This document shows positions 7,899-17,162 of a stretch of 40,729 nucleotides of DNA, one piece after another. The first letter of the stretch is position 1. The number at the start of each line of letters is the position of its first letter. The stretch is from Candidatus Magnetocorallium paracelense (GTDB lineage: Bacteria > Nitrospirota > Thermodesulfovibrionia > Thermodesulfovibrionales > Magnetobacteriaceae): positions 1-40,729 of the forward strand of contig JAREWP010000052.1 of NCBI GenBank assembly GCA_029001845.1. Direction: 5' to 3'. The translations under genes and the position numbers were made by a program. Under the pieces are notes generated by a model. It had not been told where the DNA came from, ran no database searches, and saw nothing but the letters and a program-made list of their open reading frames with translations.

Positions 7899-8786
7899 AT
7901 GAGCAGCAATAATTCAGACAGTCCTATCGGGGTGTTTGACTCGGGCATTGGGGGGCTGACTGTTCTGAAAGAGATCAGGAGGCTTTTACCCGGGGAAAGC
8001 ACTATTTATCTGGGAGACACGGCAAGAGTCCCTTATGGCATTCGTTCACCTGAAACCGTTATTAAATATTCTTTCGAAAATACTCAGTTTCTTGTCGAAA
8101 AAGGGATCAAAATGCTTGTTATAGCCTGTAATACCGCCTCTTCCGTAGGTCTTGACAATATAAGACAATCTTTTTCCATCCCCGTTATTGGTGTTATCGA
8201 TCCCGGAGCAAGGGCTGCCGTGAAGTTTTCCGACAGTGGAAGAATAGGAGTGATAGGTACGGAAGCCACAATAAAAAGTAAAGCCTATAAAAAGGCGATA
8301 ACAGCGATTAACGAAAAGGCCGTTGTCATTGAAAGAGCCTGCCCTTTATTCGTCCCCCTTGTCGAGGAGGGGTGGCTCGAGGACGAAATAACGGGGATCG
8401 TAGCATCCAGATATTTGAGAGATCTGAAGAATTTTAAAATTGATACACTGGTGCTCGGGTGTACACACTATCCCTTATTAAAAGGAATAATTAAAGAGGT
8501 AGTCGGGGAACATGTGACTTTAATAGATTCGGCAGTGGAAACGGCAAAGGCGGCAAAAGAAACACTTGGAGATTCCGGTATTTTCAGCAGTAATGTCGGA
8601 GATGCTCTGCATAAGTATTTTGTAACCGATTCTCCGGGCAGATTTTCCGCTACTGCCGGAAAGTTTCTCGACGAAGCAATAAACAATATTGAGTTGAAAG
8701 AACTGATGTCTCTGGAAGAGATGCAAACAGGAGGGATTGTTTCAGAGGAACCAGGCCTTAAATCTTTTTTCAAGGAGGCAAAATGA
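7899..8786 (+). CDS. murI: Glutamate racemase
   Basis: 295 residues. It interconverts L- and D-glutamate to supply D-Glu for peptidoglycan, a cofactor-free cytosolic reaction. The two catalytic cysteines are in place: VIACNTAS (C77) and LGCTHYP (C188). The N-terminal [14 protein letters not shown] and ARVPYG motifs are canonical. It carries about 25 residues beyond the normal C-terminus ([20 protein letters not shown]), so it is slightly longer than the usual 260-270. Ribosome site GGAAGATGAG precedes the ATG. The end overlaps rph by four bases (ATGA), so the two are coupled in one wall/RNA/nucleotide housekeeping operon. Confidence 0.97.
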   Translation: MSSNNSDSPIGVFDSGIGGLTVLKEIRRLLPGESTIYLGDTARVPYGIRSPETVIKYSFENTQFLVEKGIKMLVIACNTASSVGLDNIRQSFSIPVIGVIDPGARAAVKFSDSGRIGVIGTEATIKSKAYKKAITAINEKAVVIERACPLFVPLVEEGWLEDEITGIVASRYLRDLKNFKIDTLVLGCTHYPLLKGIIKEVVGEHVTLIDSAVETAKAAKETLGDSGIFSSNVGDALHKYFVTDSPGRFSATAGKFLDEAINNIELKELMSLEEMQTGGIVSEEPGLKSFFKEAK

Positions 8787-9517
8787 GACCAGAGGGCAGA
8801 CGAAATGACGAGCTCAGGCCGACAAGAGTGACCAGGGATTTCATAAGAAATGTCGCCGGGTCGGTCATGATCGAATCGGGCCATACAAAAGTTATATGCA
8901 CGGCTTCTATTGAGGAGAAAGTCCCCGCATTCCTGAGAAATCAAGGGCAGGGATGGTTGACAGCGGAATATGGTATGATCCCGCGGTCCACTTATGTGCG
9001 CCATAACAGGGAAGGCAGGGTGGGAAAACTGGGAGGAAGAACGCAGGAGATTCAGAGATTGATCGGCCGTTCTTTAAGATCGGTAATAGATCTAAAAGAG
9101 CTGGGGGAGAAGACGATCACTATCGACTGCGATGTAATCCAGGCAGACGGAGGCACAAGGACCGCTTCTATTACAGGAGCCTTTATATGTCTGATAGATC
9201 TGCTCAGGTATGCCATGAGAAACGGAATTATCGAGAAGACTCCTATAAGGGATTACCTGGCGGCCGTAAGCGTAGGAATCGTCAATGGAGAGCCGAGACT
9301 GGACCTCTGCTATGAAGAGGATTCCGCTGCTGACGTAGATATGAACGTTGTAATGACCGATTCCAATAAAATAGTCGAGATTCAGGGCACTGCAGAGGGT
9401 GCGCCCTATTCGCGTCAAGATGTAAATGATCTCCTCGATCTCGCGGAGAAGGGTATCAGAGAACTGATTATAATGCAAAAAAAGGTTCTTGAAAGTGAAG
9501 CTGATTTTAGCTACTAG
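8783..9517 (+). CDS. rph: Ribonuclease PH
   Basis: 244 residues, standard length. RNase PH is a phosphorolytic 3'-5' exonuclease that trims tRNA 3' ends, acting as a hexamer. Seen here: [20 protein letters not shown], the [22 protein letters not shown] core containing the catalytic and phosphate-binding region, and the C-terminal [14 protein letters not shown]. It starts inside the end of murI, preceded by AAGGAGG within the murI coding sequence, and overlaps rdgB by 29 bases. The murI-rph-rdgB order is common in Desulfobacterota and Nitrospirota. Confidence 0.97.
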   Translation: MRPEGRRNDELRPTRVTRDFIRNVAGSVMIESGHTKVICTASIEEKVPAFLRNQGQGWLTAEYGMIPRSTYVRHNREGRVGKLGGRTQEIQRLIGRSLRSVIDLKELGEKTITIDCDVIQADGGTRTASITGAFICLIDLLRYAMRNGIIEKTPIRDYLAAVSVGIVNGEPRLDLCYEEDSAADVDMNVVMTDSNKIVEIQGTAEGAPYSRQDVNDLLDLAEKGIRELIIMQKKVLESEADFSY

Positions 9518-10079
9518 CAATAACGGAAAAATAAGAGAGATAAACGATTTATTCTCCAAAACCGGTGTGGATTTTATCAGCTTAAGGGACTGTGGCGAAC
9601 TTCCTCCTCTCGTCGAAGACGGCAATACATTTAAAGAGAACGCCTTTAAAAAGGCTATAACTGTATTCAAGGCAACGGGGATAAATGTTGTGTCCGAGGA
9701 TTCCGGGCTCGAGGTCTTCGCTTTAAACGGTGCGCCGGGTATTTTCTCGGCCCGCTTTGCCGGAGAAGGCGCCGGAGACAGAGAAAACAACGAAAAGCTG
9801 TTAAATATGCTAAAAAAGGTTCCCGAAGAAGAGAGGGGTGCCCGTTTTGTCTCTCTCTTTTGCCTGATAATCGATGGTCACGCAAGCTATTTTGAAGGCG
9901 ATGTTAAAGGTAGAATAATACATTCACCGGCAGGGCAGTCAGGGTTCGGATACGATCCGCTGTTTGTGCCTGAAGGTTACGATAAAACATTCGCCCAACT
10001 GGGTGGGGAAATTAAAAACAGAATCAGCCACAGGGCCGTAGCCTTGGACAAGCTGAAGAAATTTTTACTCTCCCCTTAA
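9489..10079 (+). CDS. rdgB: Non-canonical purine NTP pyrophosphatase (RdgB/HAM1)
   Basis: 196 residues, normal length. It hydrolyses dITP, ITP and XTP to monophosphates, cleaning the nucleotide pool. Motifs: [14 protein letters not shown] at the N-terminus (substrate-binding T/SNxxK), [20 protein letters not shown] with the metal-binding [16 protein letters not shown], and [10 protein letters not shown] near the end. The ATG lies within rph (29-base overlap), so translation is probably coupled. A hairpin begins right after the stop codon and probably ends this operon. Confidence 0.96.
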   Translation: MKVKLILATSNNGKIREINDLFSKTGVDFISLRDCGELPPLVEDGNTFKENAFKKAITVFKATGINVVSEDSGLEVFALNGAPGIFSARFAGEGAGDRENNEKLLNMLKKVPEEERGARFVSLFCLIIDGHASYFEGDVKGRIIHSPAGQSGFGYDPLFVPEGYDKTFAQLGGEIKNRISHRAVALDKLKKFLLSP

Positions 10080-10080
10080 T

Positions 10081-10112
10081 GCCGCCGTCATACGACCTGG
10101 CGGCGCTTTGGT
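10081..10112 (+). terminator. Terminator downstream of rdgB
   Basis: Stem GCCGCC-GTC / GAC-CT-GGCGGC (10081-10104, two-base bulge, four-base ATAC loop), followed by GCTTTGGTTTTTG. It starts one base after the rdgB stop. GC-rich stem plus a U-rich tail fits a Rho-independent terminator. Confidence 0.65.
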
Positions 10113-10139
10113 TTTTGAAGGTTTTTTGTATATAATATC

Positions 10140-10365
10140 GAAATCAAATATAAAGCTCAAGGTAACATAAGTTTTAGTAATTATTTTCAAAAACCCTTAA
10201 AAGGTTTAAGATTCAAAGGTTCTTTAAATTGTTTTATTGATTTTGCGAGCAACTCTAAGGACATCCGCTCTATCCCTGGTATTTAAAAAGTTGTTCTGTT
10301 TCTGTTTTTTTAAATCTCTGAATTCAGAACCTTTAAACCTGTGAAGGCTTATATTTTTTGTTACC
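10140..10365. repeat. AT-rich spacer with inverted GGTTTAAAGGTTCT-type repeats
   Basis: Between rdgB and ftsH (10080-10555) there is no gene. This part carries AGGTTTAAG-ATTCAAAGGTTCT (from about 10201) and an inverted relative, CAGAACCTTTAAACC (about 10325-10339), about 100 bases apart. On the minus strand the interior reads a short protein-like end (TRDRADVLRVARKINK, stop at 10224-10226) that may be the C-terminus of a lost gene. This is weak evidence. Confidence 0.35.
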
Positions 10366-10375
10366 CCTTTGCACA

Positions 10376-10480
10376 CAATACCATTAACTTAAGGGGGGAA
10401 GCACCTTCCGACGGAAGCGGAGCCTTCGAGTTTAGCCGCTGAAAGCGGAAGTCGCTTTGCTTCTTAAGTTAATGACATTG
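10376..10480. mobile_element. MITE-like element, family A, copy 1, with 10-bp flanking duplication
   Basis: 105 bp without coding capacity. The outer ends CAATACCATTAACTTAAG and (reverse complement of the right end) CAATGTCATTAACTTAAG form terminal inverted repeats continuing into the AAGCACCTTCCG-type arm. CCTTTGCACA stands immediately outside both ends (10366-10375 and 10481-10490), a perfect 10-bp direct repeat of the kind produced by transposition. The second copy at 14910-15043 has the same arms and core (CGGAGCCTTCGAGTTTAGCCG). It lies just upstream of ftsH. Confidence 0.72.
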
Positions 10481-10555
10481 CCTTTGCACAATTTTTTTTC
10501 TTAAGTTACTAATTTTGTGCTTTATATGTTAACATATGAACGGAGGTAAACCAAG

Positions 10556-12373
10556 TTGAACAATCAAAATACTTATAAAAATCTTTTTCTCTGGGTAGTA
10601 ATAGGCGGACTTATGATTCTGCTTTTTAACCTTCTCAGCGTTCCCGAAGCCCTGCCCGATGAACTGATATTCTCGGATTTTATGGAAAAACTCAATGCAG
10701 GTCAGATAGATGAAGTAATAATAAAAGAAAACGAGATTTTCGGAAGACTAAAAGGAGGCTCAACATTCAAAACATATGCTGCCGATTATCCGGACCTTGT
10801 TAAGGAACTTCGCAGCAAAGACGTGAAAATAACTGTAAAACCTCCTGTAAACAACCCCTGGTATGTAAGCTTTTTCTTTTCCTGGGGGCCGATCATTTTC
10901 CTGGTGCTTGTTTGGGTTTTTTTTATGAGACAAATGCAGATAGGCGGAAACAGGGCCATGTCGTTCGGCAAGTCAAAGGCCAGACTGATTTCCGAGAAAT
11001 CGCCGAAAGTAACATTTAACGACGTTGCCGGTGTTGAAGAGGCTAAATCCGAGGTACAGGAGATAATAGATTTTCTCAAAGATCCGCAAAAGTTTACGAA
11101 ACTTGGGGGAAAAATCCCTAAAGGCGTGTTAATGGTGGGCCCTCCGGGAACAGGCAAAACGCTGCTTGCAAAGGCAATCGCCGGTGAGGCCGATGTGCCT
11201 TTTTACTCAATATCCGGTTCCGATTTTGTCGAAATGTTCGTAGGCGTTGGGGCCTCCAGAGTAAGAGATCTTTTTGAACAGGCCAAAAAGAACGCACCCT
11301 GCATTATTTTTATCGATGAAATAGATGCCGTAGGCAGACACAGAGGCGCAGGGCTCGGAGGAGGGCATGACGAGAGGGAACAGACACTTAACCAACTGCT
11401 TGTCGAGATGGATGGTTTTGAAGGTAAAGAGGGAAGAATTGTCATTGCCGCCACAAACAGACCCGATGTTCTGGATCCTGCTTTATTAAGACCCGGAAGG
11501 TTTGACAGGCAGGTGATCGTTTCCCATCCCGACGTTAAAGGCAGGGAGGAGATACTTAAGGTTCATACAAGAGAAATACCTGTTGCCGAGAATATAGATC
11601 TTGCTGTTGTAGCCAGAGGCACTCCCGGTTTTACCGGCGCCGACCTTGCCAATCTCGTTAATGAAGCCGCACTGATTGCAGCCAGAAAATCGAGAGAAAC
11701 AGTGGATGAAGAAGACTTTGACGAAGCAAAGGACAAGGTGCTTATGGGTGTGGAGAGACGGAGTATGATTATCAGCGATGAAGAGAAAAAGAACACTGCC
11801 TTTCATGAAGCGGGGCATACATTGGTCGCCAGACTTACACCCGGCACGGATCCTATACACAAAGTAAGCATTATACCAAGGGGAAGGGCTCTCGGAGTGA
11901 CCCAACAGCTTCCCATAGACGAAAGATACACCCATTCAAAAGAGTATCTTAAAAATACACTTAAAGTTCTGCTTGGTGGCAGATCCGCCGAAGAGATTGC
12001 TTTGAAACATCTTACCACAGGCGCTGGTAATGACCTGGAAAGGGCGACGGAGATCGCAAGAAAAATGGTTACAGAATGGGGAATGAGTGATAAGATGGGG
12101 CCTCTTACGTTTGGTAAAAAAGATGAACAGATTTTCCTTGGAAGAGAAATCGCAAAGCACAAGGACTACAGCGAAAAGACCGCTGAAGATATAGATATCG
12201 AAGTCAAGAACTTTGTTGTTGAGGCGTACAAAACGAGTCATGAGATGCTGAAGGAAAACTTTGATATTCTCGAGGCGATTGCAAATAAGCTGTTGGAAAA
12301 AGAGACAATGGACGCTACTGAGATAGATGTTGTAATAGAAGAGATTATAGGCGCCAGGGTAGCAGAGGCTTGA
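10556..12373 (+). CDS. ftsH: ATP-dependent zinc metalloprotease FtsH
   Basis: 605 residues from a TTG start, chosen for the CGGAGGT ribosome site eight bases upstream and the family-typical N-terminus. Two membrane segments (about 10-28 and 105-124) bracket a small periplasmic domain. The AAA domain has Walker A GPPGTGKT (K201), Walker [12 protein letters not shown] (about 250-260), and the second region of homology [19 protein letters not shown]. The protease domain carries HEAGH (417-421), with the third zinc ligand in [10 protein letters not shown]. It degrades unassembled membrane proteins and regulators such as LpxC in many bacteria. It overlaps folP by three bases at the stop. Confidence 0.98.
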   Translation: MNNQNTYKNLFLWVVIGGLMILLFNLLSVPEALPDELIFSDFMEKLNAGQIDEVIIKENEIFGRLKGGSTFKTYAADYPDLVKELRSKDVKITVKPPVNNPWYVSFFFSWGPIIFLVLVWVFFMRQMQIGGNRAMSFGKSKARLISEKSPKVTFNDVAGVEEAKSEVQEIIDFLKDPQKFTKLGGKIPKGVLMVGPPGTGKTLLAKAIAGEADVPFYSISGSDFVEMFVGVGASRVRDLFEQAKKNAPCIIFIDEIDAVGRHRGAGLGGGHDEREQTLNQLLVEMDGFEGKEGRIVIAATNRPDVLDPALLRPGRFDRQVIVSHPDVKGREEILKVHTREIPVAENIDLAVVARGTPGFTGADLANLVNEAALIAARKSRETVDEEDFDEAKDKVLMGVERRSMIISDEEKKNTAFHEAGHTLVARLTPGTDPIHKVSIIPRGRALGVTQQLPIDERYTHSKEYLKNTLKVLLGGRSAEEIALKHLTTGAGNDLERATEIARKMVTEWGMSDKMGPLTFGKKDEQIFLGREIAKHKDYSEKTAEDIDIEVKNFVVEAYKTSHEMLKENFDILEAIANKLLEKETMDATEIDVVIEEIIGARVAEA

Positions 12374-13230
12374 TTCTCACCTGTAAAGACTTCCTTTTCG
12401 ACTTTTCAAAAAAGACCTTCATAATGGGGATACTCAATGTAACGCCCGACTCTTTTTCTGACGGAGGACAATTCTTTAACGCCCAAAAAGCGACTGATCA
12501 TGCACTGCGCATGATCGACGACGGTGCGGACATTATCGATATAGGCGGTGAATCGACCAGGCCGGGGTCAGAGTCTGTAAGCGGAGAGGAAGAATTAAGG
12601 AGGATAATTCCGGTAATCGAATCTCTGTCCGGAAAAACCAATATTCCCCTTTCCGTCGATACATATAAAGCCAATGTGGCGAAAGCTGCCTTAGAGGCAG
12701 GCGCAAATATTGTAAACGACATCAGCGGCCTTCGATTCGACAAGGAGATGGCCGGTGTGGTAGCAGAAAAAGAAGCCCCTCTGATCGTTATGCACATAAA
12801 AGGAACTCCAAAGGAGATGCAAAAAGCGCCTGTCTATGACGATATTCTTACCGAAATAGCCGACTACCTGAGCGAAAGCATTGAAACAGCGATGAAAGCC
12901 GGGATAAAGAAGGATAAGATTATTATCGATCCGGGAATCGGATTTGGCAAGACCTTTGATCATAACCTGCAAATTATCGATAATCTGGATAAATTTAAAT
13001 TTCTTGGGAAACCGATCCTTGTCGGTACATCGAGAAAGGCTTTTATAGGCAGCATCCTGGGGGACGTTCCCTCAGAAAAGAGGCTTATGGGAACAGCTGC
13101 TACAGTGGCCGTTTCTATTATGCATGGAGCGAATATCGTCAGAGTCCATGACGTAGCGGAAATGGCCGAGGTAGCAAAGGTGACTGATGCCATCAGGAAA
13201 GAACAGGAAGAGAGAAATAAAAACCTTTAA
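12370..13230 (+). CDS. folP: Dihydropteroate synthase
   Basis: 286 residues. It condenses p-aminobenzoate with 6-hydroxymethyl-7,8-dihydropterin pyrophosphate in folate synthesis; it is the sulfonamide target. Signatures: [15 protein letters not shown] (about 19-33), [14 protein letters not shown], the NDISGL loop, [10 protein letters not shown] and [11 protein letters not shown]. The TTG start overlaps the ftsH stop codon, so the pair is translationally coupled, as in the common ftsH-folP arrangement. An ATG at 12424 would begin too close to the first catalytic loop. In many relatives folP is followed by a cyclic-di-AMP cyclase gene; here a convergent glycosyltransferase follows instead. Confidence 0.96.
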   Translation: MILTCKDFLFDFSKKTFIMGILNVTPDSFSDGGQFFNAQKATDHALRMIDDGADIIDIGGESTRPGSESVSGEEELRRIIPVIESLSGKTNIPLSVDTYKANVAKAALEAGANIVNDISGLRFDKEMAGVVAEKEAPLIVMHIKGTPKEMQKAPVYDDILTEIADYLSESIETAMKAGIKKDKIIIDPGIGFGKTFDHNLQIIDNLDKFKFLGKPILVGTSRKAFIGSILGDVPSEKRLMGTAATVAVSIMHGANIVRVHDVAEMAEVAKVTDAIRKEQEERNKNL

Positions 13231-13247
13231 TCCCGGTACAAATTTTT

Positions 13248-14237
13248 TCATTCTGATTTCTCGTTTTTTTTGAGACCATATGCGAATACTCCCTTTACCA
13301 TCCCGATGAACCATGCAAAATTGCGGCATAATTGGACCGGAATACTGTATAGGGCGACGATCTTGTCTTTACCGAAAAAGTAAGAGAAAGGAATTAATGT
13401 CGTAAGAAACAGGAAAAGAGATATTGATATGGGAATCATGAAGCTTCCTGTAAATAAGGGATAAAAAAAGAGCGAACAGGGGATTAACAGGCCCGATGCA
13501 AGTACCTGATATTTTATAATCTTACCTGTATAGGTGTCGCCGGTTCTTCTGTCGGGGTGGTCCAGGTATATCTTTACCCTGTCAAGACCGCGCTGTACCT
13601 GATTCCCCAAATACCACAGAAAATCTTCCGGATGGAAATGACCGACCACTGCTTCCGGAACAAAAACGATTTTGTATACTCTTGAGATTTTATAGGTCAA
13701 ATCCCAGTCCTCTCCGCTCGGTTTTTTGTAAGCTTCGTTAAAACCTCCAAACTCTTCAAGCACATGCCTCCTTACGGCAAGATTGTACGAGCCGTGTACA
13801 TCCACTTCACCTTTAACGTCTCTGTATCTCCAATCGATCTCCATGCCCGTAAACTTTGCGAGAATGCTATCGGGATTCAAAGTTCTGTAGGCGCCTCCGA
13901 CAGCCCCGACTCTCTCATTGTCAAAGGGGAGAGTTATCCTCTCGATCCAGTTTTTATCGGGAATACAATCACCGTCTGTAAACAGGCAGATATCCGATAT
14001 GGCATTCCTCCAGGCAGTGTTTCTGGCGGAAGCGGGGCCGGAGTTTTTCTGGGCTTTATATTTGATGATGGAATTCTTTTTTACATATTGATTTATTAAA
14101 GCAGGCGTCTTGTCAACAGAACCGTCATCAACAATTATGATTTCATCGGGTAGTCGGGTCTGGTTCAAAAGAGAATCTATAAGATTGGATATATTCTTTT
14201 CTTCATTATACACTCCTATCGCTACTGCAATTTTCAT
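13248..14237 (-). CDS. Family 2 glycosyltransferase, membrane associated
   Basis: 329 residues. A GT-A domain occupies residues 1-225: AVAIGVYNEEKNI at the nucleotide-binding N-terminus, EIIIVDDGSVDKTP, NSGPASARNTAW, the DxD-like FTDGDCIPD, and the acceptor-side GEDWDLTYK (the ED motif). Two hydrophobic segments near the C-terminus (about 245-265 and 270-290) anchor it in the membrane. It transfers a sugar from a nucleotide donor to an unknown acceptor, probably a lipid-linked glycan. Its start overlaps the end of the membrane protein gene upstream by four bases, so the two form one unit and may work on the same glycan. Confidence 0.88.
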   Translation of the reverse strand: MKIAVAIGVYNEEKNISNLIDSLLNQTRLPDEIIIVDDGSVDKTPALINQYVKKNSIIKYKAQKNSGPASARNTAWRNAISDICLFTDGDCIPDKNWIERITLPFDNERVGAVGGAYRTLNPDSILAKFTGMEIDWRYRDVKGEVDVHGSYNLAVRRHVLEEFGGFNEAYKKPSGEDWDLTYKISRVYKIVFVPEAVVGHFHPEDFLWYLGNQVQRGLDRVKIYLDHPDRRTGDTYTGKIIKYQVLASGLLIPCSLFFYPLFTGSFMIPISISLFLFLTTLIPFSYFFGKDKIVALYSIPVQLCRNFAWFIGMVKGVFAYGLKKNEKSE

Positions 14238-14827
14238 AGCTTTTTCTTTTTCAAAAGTGCAGCATAATCTCCGTATCGCAAGATCAGTTCCATATTTTCG
14301 AATCTTTCCTTTCCACGGGTCAACACACCTGTCGATCCGTCAAACCATGAGTCCCTGTCTGCAAGTAAAACAACACTGTTGCTCTCGCCCGTGACACGCT
14401 TTGCAGGAAGAAGGTAATACTGAGTTTTTAGCGGGACTTCACCATACATTGAATCTGAAGTGTATAGAATGTAATCTTCATCAATATAATTTTTTACTTT
14501 TAAGGGAAAATCATATATGGCGCCGCTCATTTTCAGGAGTTTCTCGTCGGTATTCAGCCTTCCATATTGTTTTAAGTCATTGAAAAACCATGTTAGCCAG
14601 AGAGTTTCGGAGTAGGTTCCATAAAAAACAGCTGCAACGAAAAAAGTCGTTACAACGGCTTTTTTAAAGGCAACGATATAATTTCCGTTTTTTTTAAAAA
14701 GGTACAGTGTGGTTGTAACCAGTGTACAAAATGAAACAGCGTACAAAACAATCCGAAAGTCTTCGGGCAAGGGAATTGTATTAATAGTGACACCGGAAAT
14801 CGGTGTTGTCTCAAACAAATTGATCAT
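14234..14827 (-). CDS. Uncharacterised membrane protein with a soluble C-terminal domain
   Basis: 197 residues, family not recognised. Two hydrophobic segments (about residues 24-44, IVLYAVSFCTLVTTTLYLF, and 53-75, AVVTTFFVAAVFYGTYSE) precede a soluble region of some 120 residues containing DEDYILYTSDSMYGEVPLK and VVLLADRDSWFDGS. It resembles the tail end of large membrane glycan-assembly proteins, where a small extracytoplasmic domain follows membrane helices, but no catalytic motif is evident. Coupling (ATGA overlap) to the family 2 glycosyltransferase suggests a joint role in surface glycan synthesis. It may be a fragment of a longer O-antigen ligase-like ancestor. Confidence 0.65.
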   Translation of the reverse strand: MINLFETTPISGVTINTIPLPEDFRIVLYAVSFCTLVTTTLYLFKKNGNYIVAFKKAVVTTFFVAAVFYGTYSETLWLTWFFNDLKQYGRLNTDEKLLKMSGAIYDFPLKVKNYIDEDYILYTSDSMYGEVPLKTQYYLLPAKRVTGESNSVVLLADRDSWFDGSTGVLTRGKERFENMELILRYGDYAALLKKKKL

Positions 14828-14909
14828 GAATTAAATGTTCCGGCTCAACCTGTTGCTAACGTAATGAAACATTGTGCTCAAAATGGTGAGAATTTCTCTA
14901 TTTATGTTT

Positions 14910-15043
14910 CTATACCATTAACTTAAGGAGCAAAGCACCTTCCGACGGAAGCGGGTCATGTTTGAGAAGGCGCAGCGAAGCGGAGCCTTCGAGTTTAGCC
15001 GATGAAGGCGGAAGGTGCTTTGCTCCTTAAGTTAATGTCACTG
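14910..15043. mobile_element. MITE-like element, family A, copy 2, with perfect 29-bp terminal inverted repeats
   Basis: The inner unit 14916-15037 has perfect 29-bp inverted ends (CATTAACTTAAGGAGCAAAG continuing to CACCTTCCG, mirrored at 15009-15037). As in copy 1, six less-conserved bases extend each end. The flanking decamers ATTTATGTTT (14900-14909) and ACTTACGTCT (15044-15053) agree at 7 of 10 positions, all differences being T/C, consistent with an old target duplication. The core has an extra GTCATGTTTGAGAAGGCGCA segment absent from copy 1. No open frame. It separates the membrane protein from ssb. Confidence 0.7.
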
Positions 15044-15096
15044 ACTTACGTCTTTAAATAGAGTACCCGGTATTGACTACATAAAATCAGGCCAAA

Positions 15097-15525
15097 TCAG
15101 AAGGGGCTCATATTGTCATAATCATTCATACCGAAACCGCCACCCTGCTCAGGGTATTCGGAAGGCCCCCTGTCCTGAGACTGCTTCTGTCCTCCTCCCT
15201 GCCCGAGCATTACCATGTTTGCAGCGATAATTTCCGTTGTTGTTCTGTTATTGCCGCTATTATCCTGCCACTCTCTTGTTTGGATTCTGCCTTCTATATA
15301 AACCTGCTTTCCCTTTGAGAGATACTGTCCGCAGGTTTCTCCCAGTTTTCCCCAAGCTACGATGCGATGCCACTCGGTTCTCTCTTCTCTGTTGCCGTCA
15401 CGACCTGTCCACCTTTCAGTGGTTGCAAGACTGAAATTTGTCACCACCTGACCGCTTTTAGTATACCTCACTTCCGGGTCACGCCCTAAATGACCGACAA
15501 GTATTGCTTTATTTACACCTGACAT
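15097..15525 (-). CDS. ssb: Single-stranded DNA-binding protein
   Basis: 142 residues. An OB-fold domain fills residues 1-110 ([20 protein letters not shown], then [11 protein letters not shown] and [20 protein letters not shown]). A Gly/Gln-rich linker follows, then an acidic tail ending [11 protein letters not shown] tetramers coat single-stranded DNA and recruit repair and replication proteins through the C-terminal tip. The tip here is MSPF rather than the usual DIPF or DLPF, keeping the Pro-Phe that docks in partners. A strong ribosome site (AAGGAGGT) lies seven bases upstream of the ATG. Confidence 0.97.
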   Translation of the reverse strand: MSGVNKAILVGHLGRDPEVRYTKSGQVVTNFSLATTERWTGRDGNREERTEWHRIVAWGKLGETCGQYLSKGKQVYIEGRIQTREWQDNSGNNRTTTEIIAANMVMLGQGGGQKQSQDRGPSEYPEQGGGFGMNDYDNMSPF

Positions 15526-15552
15526 TTTTATACCTCCTTAAATTTTTGTGAA

Positions 15553-15586
15553 TATTCGGCAAACAGCATTCAGCTGTCGTTTTTTC
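15553..15586. repeat. Fragment of family B repeat
   Basis: AACAGCATTCAGCTGTCG followed by TTTTTTCAG matches one arm of the family B elements. Only this end is present, just upstream of the ssb ribosome site. Confidence 0.4.
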
Positions 15587-15620
15587 AGAAACAATTACGA
15601 TAACCTCATTTTTAGCAATT

Positions 15621-16751
15621 TTATGCGACTCCTCCGTCTCCGATTGAATACAAAAGAGAGTGTTTTGAAATCGTCTGCTGCAATTTTCTATATCTTACAG
15701 GCCCCGGAGTGAGAGTGTCGTCTTTGATCTTCGAATAATAGTGTAAAGCATTGTCAACGTCCCCCAGCTTTTCGTAAGAGTCAGCAAGATAGAAGTATAT
15801 CATATTCGTCCATTTTGAATTCGAGGGAAATCTCTTCGACAGGGCAGTCAACCAATCTATGCATTTCCGATAGGCCTGCATATCCCAATATGTCTGTCCC
15901 ATAAAAAATGCAGTTTCATACTCTATTACACTATCTACACTTTTTTTCAGGTCTCTATATTGAATGCCGTAAAAGAGGCTGTCATAATTATGGAGTACAT
16001 TTATACTTTCTCTATTACTCAAAATTTGGTTATAGTCATTTAATGCGGATTGAAACCTCCATGTCAGTTGTTTATATCTCGCTTTTAAAAAGATGTTGGT
16101 TTTGGATAGAGAAAAATAGGTGCTCTGAAAAAGAACCAAAAAGGTATCTCCAAATAATTTATAAAATATGTCTATTACCAATATTATAAGCTCATCGATT
16201 TTCCTGTTCTTTACATCTATAAAGAGTGTTTTCTCCTTAAACAATCTAAAATACTCATCTTTCACAGATGAGGAGTATTTACTACGCGCATCCATTTGCT
16301 CTGAATGCATGGTTGCTCCGTTATTTGCAATAATCTCGTTAAAAGCCGCCAATTCTCCGTTTCCATTAAAAAAAACAATGCCCTTATAGGGATCAAAAAA
16401 TCTGTATTTCCCATTTATGTATATCTCCGTAGCAACATGGTGAGGCGCGCCTATCAAATGTCCCGATAAATTCAGTTTCCCTGCCAAAGTGACAAGTGTT
16501 GCCGCCTGTTGATCGCACGACCCAACCCCTTTTGTCAGATTATATATCTCATTTATATAGATACTGACAGATTGGTCTCCAAGGTGTGAGTGGAGAAAAT
16601 TAAACAGCGCTAAAACCTTTTCCTGATCGCCTGTTATATTCATAGTCAGTTTTGTGACTATTACAGAATACACTAACTCTCTATGCATGAACTCTCTCAA
16701 TTGCTCTGTACCTAAAAGCATGAGAAAAGGAGACACTGTGAGTAACAACAC
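15621..16751 (-). CDS. Transglutaminase-like cysteine protease fold protein with C-terminal TPR region
   Basis: 376 residues from the GTG at 16751. After a hydrophobic N-terminus, a transglutaminase-like domain (about 40-135) shows the catalytic triad: Cys in GVGSCDQQAATLV, His in PHHVATEIYI and Asp in YRFFDPYKG. The last 130 residues hold TPR-like helices (YETAFFMGQTYWDMQAY, FYLADSYEKLGDVDNALHYY). Such proteins are often periplasmic proteases or peptide-modifying enzymes. The start is doubtful: there is no ribosome site at this GTG, and upstream codons (KKRFIGFIIPAIV) would complete a proper membrane anchor but have no in-frame start. An ATG at 16795 lies one frame off across a run of seven A (16781-16787); see findings. 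Confidence 0.75.
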   Translation of the reverse strand: MLLLTVSPFLMLLGTEQLREFMHRELVYSVIVTKLTMNITGDQEKVLALFNFLHSHLGDQSVSIYINEIYNLTKGVGSCDQQAATLVTLAGKLNLSGHLIGAPHHVATEIYINGKYRFFDPYKGIVFFNGNGELAAFNEIIANNGATMHSEQMDARSKYSSSVKDEYFRLFKEKTLFIDVKNRKIDELIILVIDIFYKLFGDTFLVLFQSTYFSLSKTNIFLKARYKQLTWRFQSALNDYNQILSNRESINVLHNYDSLFYGIQYRDLKKSVDSVIEYETAFFMGQTYWDMQAYRKCIDWLTALSKRFPSNSKWTNMIYFYLADSYEKLGDVDNALHYYSKIKDDTLTPGPVRYRKLQQTISKHSLLYSIGDGGVA

Positions 16752-16795
16752 GATGGCAGGGATGATGAAGCCGATAAATCTTTTTTTATAGTCAT

Positions 16796-16970
16796 GAAGT
16801 AGATTGTAACATTATTTCAATTATCCTTAAAACCAAATAAAAGTCGTAGAATTAATCGGAAATCAATATATTTCATATACTTACATTTTATTCAATTCAT
16901 ATGATAATATAGAGCCATGGCATTTTATGAATGCAGAATTCAGATTTAATTTAAGGAGACACCTCAAAGA
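16796..16970. other. AT-rich divergent promoter region, no gene seen
   Basis: The spacer between the transglutaminase-like gene and the cNMP-binding gene (16796-17162) has no open frame of note. This part is AT-rich with several TATAAT-like words (for example ATGATAATATAG near 16900) and could carry divergent promoters. The remainder is repeat family B copy 3. Confidence 0.35.
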
Positions 16971-17129
16971 TTTAAAAAAACAGCAATCATCTGTCAGCCT
17001 TCAGCTAAGGAAAATAGTGATATCAAGCTTAAAAAGAGCATCACCTAAAGGGTGAAAGTGTTTTGAACTGTAAAGTGTTGCAATTTAAAAGCTGACAGCT
17101 GATGGCTGAAAGCTAAATGCTTTTTTAGG
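16971..17129. repeat. Non-coding inverted-repeat element, family B, copy 3
   Basis: About 159 bp. The left end is AAAAAAACAGCAATCATCTG and the right end is GGCTGAAAGCTAAATGC followed by TTTTTTAGG. It is inverted relative to copy 2 (4991-5141), with which it shares the central AGTGTTTTGAACTGTAAAG sequence and the ends. It lies 34 bases upstream of the cNMP-binding gene, so it may sit between that gene and its promoter. Confidence 0.65.
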
Positions 17130-17162
17130 TTAATAGTCTAAAAATGAGGTGCAGGTTAAGAA

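Noticed and set aside
9092-9790. 232-codon minus-strand frame opposite rph and rdgB
   Set aside because: A shadow of two well-supported overlapping genes.
10224-10340. Minus-strand peptide ending in RDRADVLRVARKINK
   Set aside because: Reads like a protein C-terminus but begins in repeat sequence with no start codon; too short to assign, so only noted under the spacer.
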